Assembly: GCA_016926315.1 (NCBI GenBank)
Contig: JAFGOU010000354.1
Span: forward strand, 1-6,897
Source of the DNA: Chitinispirillaceae bacterium
GTDB taxonomy: Bacteria > Fibrobacterota > Chitinivibrionia > Chitinivibrionales > Chitinispirillaceae
DNA: 6,897 nt
Direction of reading: 5' to 3'
Numbering within the stretch: position 1 is the first letter of the stretch; the number at the start of each line of letters is the position of its first letter. Of this stretch, positions 1 to 6,212 are shown one piece after another. The notes beneath the pieces are model-generated. The model was not told where the DNA came from. It did no database searches and was given only the letters and a program-made list of their open reading frames with translations. Both the position numbers and the translations under genes were made by a program.

Positions 1-27
1 ATGATGGGGTATCAGGTGAAAGCCTGA
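1..27 (+). CDS. Possible 3' end of an upstream plus-strand gene (partial)
   Basis: Frame 1 is open from the first base and ends at a TGA at 25-27, giving the residues MMGYQVKA. Five bases later a strong rho-independent terminator begins, pointing in the same direction, which is the usual arrangement at the end of a gene. The eight visible residues are too few to identify a product. An open stretch of eight codons could be chance, so the support comes almost entirely from the terminator. The gene, if real, converges on plsC. Confidence 0.35.
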   Translation: MMGYQVKA

Positions 28-32
28 AGAAC

Positions 33-58
33 AAGGGGTTCGAAAGAACCCCTTTTCT
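33..58 (+). terminator. Rho-independent terminator between convergent genes
   Basis: A perfect 9-bp stem, AAGGGGTTC (33-41) pairing with GAACCCCTT (46-54), is closed by a GAAA tetraloop (42-45). It is followed on the plus strand by a T-rich tail (TTCTATTTT, 55-63). This is a textbook intrinsic terminator for a gene entering from the left. On the minus strand the same hairpin is followed by GTTCTTC, a poorer U-tract, so it may also stop plsC transcription, less efficiently. It lies immediately beyond the plsC stop codon at 63-65. Confidence 0.82.
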
Positions 59-62
59 ATTT

Positions 63-818
63 TCAATCATCCTTTATTTCGTTAGTTCTTCGACGATTCA
101 GCACGTTCTGAATTTCCGCCCTCACCTTTGCGGCTAACTGACTTTTTTCCATTCCTTGCGGAACGATCGGATCACAAACAGTCAGGTACACGGTTCCCGG
201 CCGGATCACCATGCTTTTTTTCCGCAGACATTCGTTTGTTTTCTCAATAGCAACGGGAACAACCGGAACACCGGCTTCAAGCGCCAACGCGAAACTTCCT
301 TGTTTGAAATCAGCAAGCGCGCCGTCCATACTGCGCGTCCCTTCGGGAAACAATGTCAGAGAAAACCGGTGCCGGTGGAGCCTCTTTACCGCTTTGGTCA
401 GGGCGTCTCGCGCCTTTCGCGGGTTCGAGCGGTCCAATACAATATGCCCCATACCGTGCATGCCCCACCCCATGAGGGGAATCCAGAAAAGCTCTTTTTT
501 GGCTATAAATACCAGCGGCTGTCGCAAACCGGTGAAAAGGACGGGAATATCAAGGGCGCTCTGGTGGTTGGCAAAAAAAACATAACAGGTATCATCCGCC
601 AGTTTCTCGCTGCCGTGCACTTCGACCCTGATCCGTGCCAGAAAGAGCAGATGACGATTCCAGACCCTTCCGATACCCTGCGCTATTTTTTTCGAGAACA
701 TCCCGGCAATGGCGCAGCAGAAGCCGTAGCTGGTGACACTTACGACAACCCATACCATCAGAAATAACATATGTAGCAGACGTGGTATGCTCTTCAGGCC
801 GCTGTTTTGCCGAGCCAT
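63..818 (-). CDS. plsC: 1-acyl-sn-glycerol-3-phosphate acyltransferase
   Basis: This 251-residue protein should transfer an acyl group to the sn-2 position of lysophosphatidic acid, making phosphatidic acid at the inner face of the cytoplasmic membrane. The family's signatures are all present. NHQSALD (84-90) carries the catalytic H-x4-D pair, His85 and Asp90. GHIVLDRSN (124-132) fits block II. FPEGTRS (157-163) is the phosphate-binding block III, and VPVVPVAI (184-191) is block IV. A hydrophobic segment near residues 14-38 probably anchors it in the membrane. The frame stays open to 968, but the ATG at 818 is preferred. AAAGGA lies 6 nt upstream of it, the protein then begins just before the membrane segment, and the extra 50 upstream residues look like out-of-frame dnaE. 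The gene starts 25 nt before the dnaE stop and is last in the operon. The reaction is well supported; acyl-donor specificity (acyl-ACP or acyl-CoA) cannot be read from sequence. Confidence 0.94.
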   Translation of the reverse strand: MARQNSGLKSIPRLLHMLFLMVWVVVSVTSYGFCCAIAGMFSKKIAQGIGRVWNRHLLFLARIRVEVHGSEKLADDTCYVFFANHQSALDIPVLFTGLRQPLVFIAKKELFWIPLMGWGMHGMGHIVLDRSNPRKARDALTKAVKRLHRHRFSLTLFPEGTRSMDGALADFKQGSFALALEAGVPVVPVAIEKTNECLRKKSMVIRPGTVYLTVCDPIVPQGMEKSQLAAKVRAEIQNVLNRRRTNEIKDD

Positions 819-3800
819 ACGTTTTCCTTTCCGAGAATGCCCCGGATCGATTTGATCGCTTCCGGATCGCCGGATACCTTCACGTTGCGCGAACGGACCC
901 GGTATTCGTTGCCCTCCCCGGTCGTAAGATGGAGGATCAGGCTGCATTCTCCCTTGTCGTTGCGGCACTGCCGGCGTACCCGTTCGAGAAACTCCTTTTC
1001 CAGCCCCTTGGTTGTCAGGCGGAGGTGTACGCTGCGCGCCAGTTTTCCGCGCGAATCGGAGAGAGCGATGCAGTTGTCGAGACGGAGTTTCGGTTTCTCC
1101 TCTCCTTCGCGCTTGGTGATCGATCCATGAACGAGCACCATGCTGTCTTCGACGAGCAGGTTTCTGAATTTTTCATAGGCGTCGCCGAACGCGAGGAGTT
1201 CCAGGGTGCCGTCGAAATCCTCGATTTCAAGAAACGCCATCGGTTTGCCGTCGCGCTGGACGTGGGGCTTCACCGAGGTGATCAACCCCCCGACCGTAAC
1301 CGATGCTCCGTCCTTGACAACGGCAATTGATTCCGGTTTGAGCGAGATGGTGGCGAATCCCCGTATCTCGTCCTGAAACCGGTCGAGCGGATGGCCGCTC
1401 ACGTAGAAGCCTAAAAACTCCTTTTCCTTCTGCAGCATCTGGTTGTAAGGCCACGGCGCGACATCCGCAAGGGGCGGTTCCGGGGCGACCACTGCCGTGT
1501 CACCGTGCGCCTGCCCGGTAAACAGGTCATCAAACAGGTTGACCTGACCCGAGATACGATCTTTTTGGAATGCCGATCCATAGTCGAGCGCCTTGTCGAT
1601 GCTTTCAAAGAGCTGGGCCCGGGTTCCCTGGAGACAGTCAAGGGCTCCGGCACAGATAAGCGATTCTATGCATTTTTTATTGATCTTGCGCAGGTCGACC
1701 CGTTTGCAGAAATCAAAAAAGGAAACGAACGCGCCCCGGGCTTTCCGTTCCGAAAGAATCGCTTCCGCGCCCTGACCTACATTCTTGATCACCTCGAGTC
1801 CGAGGCGGGCGTGACCGTCTTCGATGCTGCACTGTGCGTCGCTTGCGTTCACGTCGGGAGGCAGGAGCATGATGCCCATACGTTCTGCTTCCACCTTTAT
1901 CTTGAGAAATTCGTCCTGGTTGCCGATATAGGAGGTCAGGTTCGCGGTGAGATATTCGAGCGGGTAGTAGGCCTTCAGGTAACCGCACTGGTAGGCGACA
2001 TGCGCGTACATGGTCGCGTGCGCCTTGTTGAACCCGTACTCCGCGAACTTGGCCATGAGGTCGAACACCTCGTTCGCGGTTTTTTTTTCGATGCCGCGGG
2101 AGAGCGCGCCGTCGAGAAACTTCTTGCGCATCTCCTCCATGATGTCGAGTTTTTTCTTGCCCATCGCCTTGCGAAGAACATCGGCTTCACCCAGGGAAAA
2201 TCCGCCCATGCGCTGCGCGATACGCATCACCTGTTCCTGGTAGATAATGACCCCGTAGGTGACGTCGAGAATCTCGCCAAGCTGCGGGTGGGGATACGCG
2301 ACCTTCTCCTTGCCGTGCTTGCGATGTATGTACGTATCGATATTGGCCATGGGACCGGGCCGGTAGAGCGCGGCCATGGCGATCAGGTCGTCGATACAGG
2401 TAGGTTTGAGCTTTCGCAGGTAGTCCTGCATGCCCTGGGAATCGAACTGAAACACCCCGATGGTCTCGCCGTTGCCGAAAAGTTCGTAGGTTCTGGGATC
2501 GCCCTCGGGAATCTTCCATACGTCAATAACGGCCTGGTGGTATTTCTTGATGAGCCGCAGCGTCTCCTGGAGAACGGTAAGGGTCCGCAGACCCAGGAAA
2601 TCCATTTTTATCAGGCCCACTTTTTCCACATAGTTCATGTCGAACTGGGTCATGACGATGTCGTTCGACGGCTGCTTGAAAAGCGGCGCCCAGTCGACCA
2701 CATTACCCGGGGCGATAATCACGCCGCCCGCATGCATGCCGGCCTGCCGCGCCAGCCCTTCGAGCACGCCGGCGTGGCGAAAAAGTTCCTGATACAGATC
2801 GTTCGCCTTGATGGCAGCCTTGAGCTCGCCGTTGGCCGCGAGCGATTCCGTCAGGGTTTTTTCCGTCACCATGGCCGAGAGACGGTTCGCCTCAGACACC
2901 GGGACCCCCATGGCTCGCGCCACGTCCTTGACCACCATCTTTGCCTTCATGCGGATGTAGTTGATGATCTGGCACACCGCCTCTCGGCCATAGCGCCCGA
3001 TCACGTAATCGATCACTTTATACCGGTCCCGATCGGCGAAGTCGATGTCGGCGTCGGGCATGGATATCCGTTCAGGGTTGAGAAAACGCTCGAAGATGAG
3101 ATCGAACCGGATCGGGTCGACGTTGGTGATGCCGATGACGTGCGCGACAAGGCTTCCCGCCACCGACCCGCGTGCGCCCACCATGATCTGCTGTCGCTGC
3201 GCCTCCATTACGAAATCGCGGACGATCAGAAAATATCCGGCGAATCCCATCGAACAGATAACCTTGAGTTCATAGTCCAGCCGTTCCTCCAGTCCCGGCG
3301 TCACCTGCGGATATTTTTCCCGCAGGCCCTTTTGGGCAATATGTCTCAGGAAATCTTCAGACGACGCATGACCTGGGGGTATCTCGGGGACCGGGAGCTG
3401 GGGTTTTATCTTTATCGAAACATTGCACCGTTCGGCGATGTCGAGGGTATTGCTCATGGCTTCGGGGAGATCGGGGAACAGCTTCGCCATCTCCTGGGAG
3501 CTTTTAAAATAAAGCTGGTCGGACGAAAAACGGTAGCGGTCAGGGTCGGCCATGGTGGTCTGTGTCTGTATGCACAGGAGGACCTCGTGCGACGTCGCAT
3601 CCTCATGATTCAGATAATGGGCGTCGTTCGCCACGATAAAGGGGATCCCCAGTTCGCGGCCGAGCCTGATCATTTCGTCGAACGCGATGATCTCCTCATC
3701 GATCCCGTGGCTGTGCAGTTCGAAATAAAAATTCCTTTCGCCGAAAATGGAGAGATAATCAAGCGCAAGCTGCCGCGCGACATCACGCTTGCCGTCGAGA

Positions 3801-4252
3801 ATCGCACGCGGAATGGCGCCGGCAACGCATGCCGACGTGGCGATGATGCCGGCGCTGTGTGCGCGAAGCGCCTCACTGTCGATGCGCGGACGGTAATAAA
3901 ACCCTTCCTGATACCCGATCGAACTCAACTTCATCAGGTTTTTCCACCCCTCGTTGTCGCGTGCAAGCAGAACGAGATGGTGGTAGGAGCGCTCGTCTTT
4001 CGTTGACTGTTTGTCAAAACGCGAAACCGGCGCCACGTACGCCTCGAATCCCAGCACCGGCTTGATTCCCTTCGCCATGCAGGTCTCGTAAAATTCAACG
4101 GCCCCGAACAGCCCGCCATGATCGGTGATGGCAAGCGCGGGCATGCCGAACTGGTGTGCGCGCTCCACCAGGTCAGGGATGCGTATCGCGCCGTCGAGGA
4201 AACTGTACTCGGTATGGTTGTGAAGATGCACGAACGACGGATGCGATTTCAT
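794..4252 (-). CDS. dnaE: DNA polymerase III alpha subunit (replicative polymerase)
   Basis: At 1152 residues this is a full-length DnaE1-type C-family polymerase, close to the 1160 residues of E. coli DnaE. It is the catalytic subunit of the replisome in the cytoplasm. Domains in order: PHP (about 5-275), palm with thumb insertion (about 290-560), fingers (about 560-830), helix-hairpin-helix region (about 840-875), clamp-binding region, OB fold (about 985-1065) and a small C-terminal domain. The catalytic aspartates are Asp400 and Asp402 in PDADIDF, and Asp551 in KMDFLG. QVNLF (903-907) matches the sliding-clamp-binding motif. The PHP domain keeps what look like all nine metal ligands: His11, His13, Asp20, His45, Glu70, His92 (or 91), Cys142, Asp210 and His212. 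The E. coli enzyme has lost several of these. No intein or frame break is seen. The ATG at 4252 overlaps the upstream stop as ATGA, with GGAG 10 nt before it. Confidence 0.98.
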   Translation of the reverse strand: MKSHPSFVHLHNHTEYSFLDGAIRIPDLVERAHQFGMPALAITDHGGLFGAVEFYETCMAKGIKPVLGFEAYVAPVSRFDKQSTKDERSYHHLVLLARDNEGWKNLMKLSSIGYQEGFYYRPRIDSEALRAHSAGIIATSACVAGAIPRAILDGKRDVARQLALDYLSIFGERNFYFELHSHGIDEEIIAFDEMIRLGRELGIPFIVANDAHYLNHEDATSHEVLLCIQTQTTMADPDRYRFSSDQLYFKSSQEMAKLFPDLPEAMSNTLDIAERCNVSIKIKPQLPVPEIPPGHASSEDFLRHIAQKGLREKYPQVTPGLEERLDYELKVICSMGFAGYFLIVRDFVMEAQRQQIMVGARGSVAGSLVAHVIGITNVDPIRFDLIFERFLNPERISMPDADIDFADRDRYKVIDYVIGRYGREAVCQIINYIRMKAKMVVKDVARAMGVPVSEANRLSAMVTEKTLTESLAANGELKAAIKANDLYQELFRHAGVLEGLARQAGMHAGGVIIAPGNVVDWAPLFKQPSNDIVMTQFDMNYVEKVGLIKMDFLGLRTLTVLQETLRLIKKYHQAVIDVWKIPEGDPRTYELFGNGETIGVFQFDSQGMQDYLRKLKPTCIDDLIAMAALYRPGPMANIDTYIHRKHGKEKVAYPHPQLGEILDVTYGVIIYQEQVMRIAQRMGGFSLGEADVLRKAMGKKKLDIMEEMRKKFLDGALSRGIEKKTANEVFDLMAKFAEYGFNKAHATMYAHVAYQCGYLKAYYPLEYLTANLTSYIGNQDEFLKIKVEAERMGIMLLPPDVNASDAQCSIEDGHARLGLEVIKNVGQGAEAILSERKARGAFVSFFDFCKRVDLRKINKKCIESLICAGALDCLQGTRAQLFESIDKALDYGSAFQKDRISGQVNLFDDLFTGQAHGDTAVVAPEPPLADVAPWPYNQMLQKEKEFLGFYVSGHPLDRFQDEIRGFATISLKPESIAVVKDGASVTVGGLITSVKPHVQRDGKPMAFLEIEDFDGTLELLAFGDAYEKFRNLLVEDSMVLVHGSITKREGEEKPKLRLDNCIALSDSRGKLARSVHLRLTTKGLEKEFLERVRRQCRNDKGECSLILHLTTGEGNEYRVRSRNVKVSGDPEAIKSIRGILGKENVWLGKTAA
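819..830 (-). promoter_or_regulatory. Shine-Dalgarno sequence of plsC, inside dnaE
   Basis: On the minus strand AAAGGA (830-825) sits 6 nt before the ATG at 818-816. It lies within the last codons of dnaE and decides the start of plsC in favour of 818 over upstream in-frame codons. Ribosomes ending dnaE at 794 would pass directly over it, consistent with translational coupling. Confidence 0.65.
4249..4252 (-). other. ATGA start/stop overlap joining the XPB/WYL-like gene to dnaE
   Basis: On the minus strand the dnaE ATG (4252-4250) shares two bases with the upstream TGA stop (4251-4249). A weak GGAG (4266-4263) lies 10 nt before the dnaE start. This geometry usually means that a terminating ribosome reinitiates on the next gene, so dnaE output should be tied to translation of the 599-residue protein. 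Confidence 0.85.
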
Positions 4253-6048
4253 GACGTTCCCACTCCGATTCTGACGACCTTGCCGACAAGAAACTTCCGT
4301 TTTTTTCCCTTACCGTCAACCGCCTCAACCTGCGGTTCACCGCCCCGTAAGCACGAAAGCGGCGTCACCGAATACATCCCCCTTTTCACCAGAGCGCTCC
4401 CGGCATATTCAAACACCAGCCGCTGACCGGTCAATAACGCATAATCTATGACATGCATGGTCTCGCTGAGGTCATACGTATTGAGGCCGGCGCCGTATTT
4501 TGTCCCCCGCATGGCAAGGGGCTTCTGCACCACCGGACTTTTTTCCGTCACGACCGGCTCCCAGACGGCATCGGAAAGCGGCTTCTCTCCGGGCGGCTCT
4601 CCGGAAAGCGGATCGTCATCGCACCAGGGCATGCGGGGATCGAACCCCATCGATGAAAGTATTTCTCTGACCTTCCCTTCGCTCCCCTGCCTGATGCGGT
4701 AGACGGCATGAACCGGGACCTTTTCCACCAGATCGCGTATCGGCGCATAGGCGTCTATCTGACCGGCGACCCGTTCCTCTCCCGCAACAAGCATCGAATG
4801 GTCGGAGATATACAACCGGTTGAATTCCCTGATCCACTCCCGCACCGTAACCATGACGTTCGGCGGCGCTCCCCACCCGGCAAGCCAGCCAAGCAGCAGC
4901 TCGCCGCCAAGCCCCCGTGCCAGCGAATCGCTGACGATGGCGCGGTCGACAACTCCTTTGTAAATGCAATCGAGCGACTGCAGGCTGCCGCAGTGTCCAA
5001 AACGGTACAGCATGAGAGGCGACGCCTCCTGCGCAATTACCACTGAAAAGTCGGGCATGACCGTCACGACGCCCTCTCCATAAGGCTCGCCTGTGTCAAG
5101 CTCGCGCGGGCGCCCGAACAACAACTCACCGCCGTGCCGCGTGCACACGACGATACCGGCCCAGGCCAGCATGGCAACGACCTCCGACGCCCTTTTCCGG
5201 TCCTCCTCCGGGAAAAGTGACGTCGAAAGCCACCCGTCATGCGCCAGGCGCACGATTTCCTGCAGGAGCGGCATGCGCCACCCTCCCGCGATGCGCACGG
5301 TCAGGTCCAGCGTCTCACGTATCCGGTCGGGGACGGGCCTCTGCATCCAGGCATCGCACGCTTCAGGCACACACCGGTACGCCTCATCGTTTTCAACAAG
5401 AAGCCCTGACCCGACCGCGCATTCCGTCAGCAATCCTGCCAGGCAATCGGAACCGCCCGCGGTGTCATGCGCTCCCGTCAATTGCGCCATCTTCTGCACT
5501 GCCGAGCGAAGAAGTCCCCCCTGCTTTTTTTTCTGCAGGACGCCCTGGCATGCAAGCGTTACCACGACGGTGAGATCGCTGAGCATCCGCTCCCGGCGCA
5601 ATGGATGCGGGCGTGCCATGTTTTTGCGTACCGCACGACCGGACAACTCCCGCGCCATTGCAGCGCGCAGGTGCGGCTCGAATTCATTAAAACCGAAATA
5701 ACGCACGGCGCCCCCATCCCTCCGGGCGGCATATACCAGAAACGAGCACAGAAGATGATCGTTAAGGCCGGCTGCGGTTTCCGAAGCGGCGATACCGGCC
5801 TCTCCCGATAGATACGCCAGACTGCAGGTGAGCCGCTGGTCCGGAGCAAGCGCCTCGAATCCGCGAGCAAGCGCCTCGGGCCGCGAAAAATCCCTGCACC
5901 CCTCCCGGATCGCGCTGGAGGATATTATTTTGCGTCGCGAACCGCTTTTCTTCAGCACGCGGTCAAAAATCCACTCTGCGGGAAGCATCCCCACATAGTC
6001 ATTGAATGTCAACACGCTCCGTGGGGTTTTTGGCAATTGGATCGTCAT
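4249..6048 (-). CDS. Helicase-associated XPB/Ssl2-like domain protein with WYL-like C-terminus, no ATPase motor
   Basis: The product has 599 residues. Residues about 325-450 resemble the XPB/Ssl2-like helicase-associated domain: VVTVMPDFSVVI (327-338), then the DRAIVSDSLARGLGG stretch, then APPNVMVTVREWI (394-406). This follows the family pattern of a PDF strand, an 'S..al..G' helix and 'P.nV...i.eW'. Residues about 155-240 look like a winged helix-turn-helix. The C-terminus (about 530-597) resembles a WYL domain: IDYALLTGQRLVFEYAG, then TPLSCL, then EAVDGKGKKRKF. No Walker A (GxGKT) or DEAD/DEAH box is present, so it is not itself a helicase. A proline- and acid-rich linker covers about 477-510. 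No good Shine-Dalgarno precedes the ATG at 6048 (nearest GGAG is 17 nt away), so the start is less certain. It is first in the operon and overlaps dnaE by 4 nt. The role is inferred only: nucleic-acid binding or ligand sensing linked to replication or repair. Confidence 0.72.
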   Translation of the reverse strand: MTIQLPKTPRSVLTFNDYVGMLPAEWIFDRVLKKSGSRRKIISSSAIREGCRDFSRPEALARGFEALAPDQRLTCSLAYLSGEAGIAASETAAGLNDHLLCSFLVYAARRDGGAVRYFGFNEFEPHLRAAMARELSGRAVRKNMARPHPLRRERMLSDLTVVVTLACQGVLQKKKQGGLLRSAVQKMAQLTGAHDTAGGSDCLAGLLTECAVGSGLLVENDEAYRCVPEACDAWMQRPVPDRIRETLDLTVRIAGGWRMPLLQEIVRLAHDGWLSTSLFPEEDRKRASEVVAMLAWAGIVVCTRHGGELLFGRPRELDTGEPYGEGVVTVMPDFSVVIAQEASPLMLYRFGHCGSLQSLDCIYKGVVDRAIVSDSLARGLGGELLLGWLAGWGAPPNVMVTVREWIREFNRLYISDHSMLVAGEERVAGQIDAYAPIRDLVEKVPVHAVYRIRQGSEGKVREILSSMGFDPRMPWCDDDPLSGEPPGEKPLSDAVWEPVVTEKSPVVQKPLAMRGTKYGAGLNTYDLSETMHVIDYALLTGQRLVFEYAGSALVKRGMYSVTPLSCLRGGEPQVEAVDGKGKKRKFLVGKVVRIGVGTS

Positions 6049-6059
6049 GGCAGGATGAA

Positions 6060-6078
6060 ACGTTACTCCGGTTAACGT
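6060..6078. repeat. 19-nt inverted repeat upstream of the XPB/WYL-like gene
   Basis: ACGTTA (6060-6065) and TAACGT (6073-6078) form a perfect dyad around a 7-nt spacer. It lies 12 nt upstream of the ATG at 6048 on the minus strand and 13 nt upstream of the micro-ORF's Shine-Dalgarno on the plus strand. On the minus-strand mRNA the spacer reads ACCGGAG, so a hairpin would place GGAG in its loop. It could be an operator or an mRNA element; six-base arms can also occur by chance. Confidence 0.4.
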
Positions 6079-6104
6079 CCTTCGGGGAATAAGGAGGAAA
6101 ATAC

Positions 6105-6173
6105 ATGACGCGCAGTGACCGCAGAGAGGTCGCCTGCCGTCGATTCCGCGTTTGCGCCTCCTGCACGGAATAA
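6105..6173 (+). CDS. Possible 22-residue Cys/Arg-rich micro-ORF
   Basis: An ATG at 6105 opens 22 codons ending at TAA (6171-6173), encoding MTRSDRREVACRRFRVCASC followed by TE. It contains six arginines and three cysteines, two of them as CASC. The reason to list it is the ribosome binding site: AAGGAGG (6091-6097) with a 7-nt spacer, the strongest Shine-Dalgarno in the window. The stop lies 2 nt before the TATAAT that probably drives the Trm112-family gene. It matches no family I recognise. It could be a leader peptide, a small protein, or an accident of purine-rich sequence. No convincing promoter is visible upstream of it. Confidence 0.35.
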   Translation: MTRSDRREVACRRFRVCASCTE

Positions 6174-6181
6174 AGTATAAT
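6152..6181 (+). promoter_or_regulatory. Probable sigma-70 promoter for the Trm112-family gene
   Basis: A perfect TATAAT (6176-6181) lies 31 nt before the ATG at 6213, leaving a leader of about 25 nt that contains the AAGGAG ribosome binding site (6199-6204). A weak -35 candidate, TTGCGC (6152-6157), is 18 nt upstream and matches the consensus only at TTG. The -10 element is convincing; the -35 is not. Confidence 0.6.
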
Positions 6182-6200
6182 CTCAGGCACCGGCGAACAA
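6174..6200 (-). promoter_or_regulatory. Possible minus-strand promoter overlapping the plus-strand -10
   Basis: Read on the minus strand, TATACT (6179-6174) lies over the plus-strand TATAAT, and TTGTTC (6200-6195) is 15 nt further upstream. This could drive the XPB/WYL-like gene, dnaE and plsC with a leader of roughly 120 nt. The spacing is short and the -35 is poor, but no better promoter is visible for the operon in this gap. Confidence 0.28.
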
Positions 6201-6212
6201 GGAGACCCCGTA

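Noticed and set aside
570..582. Eight-T run in plsC coding just before the H-x4-D motif
   Set aside because: Val-Phe-Phe coding explains it, and there is no sign of frame disruption; it is weaker than the A9 and A8 tracts reported.
156..767. 203-codon plus-strand frame opposite plsC, with similar frames at 211-585 and 782-1330
   Set aside because: These are shadows of plsC and dnaE on the other strand; their translations show no domain and the conserved motifs belong to the minus strand.
819..968. N-terminal extension of plsC by 50 residues to an ATG at 968
   Set aside because: The extra residues are polar, charged and opposite in character to PlsC N-termini, they overlap dnaE coding, and the ATG at 818 has a good Shine-Dalgarno.
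1505..4006. 833-codon open frame antisense to dnaE
   Set aside because: It lies wholly opposite a clearly conserved dnaE. Long antisense frames are common opposite GC-rich genes with strong third-position bias. The translation shows no recognisable domain and has no ribosome site of note.
5093..5701. 202-codon plus-strand frame opposite the XPB/WYL-like gene
   Set aside because: The Arg/Ser-rich low-complexity translation is typical of an antisense frame in GC-rich DNA.
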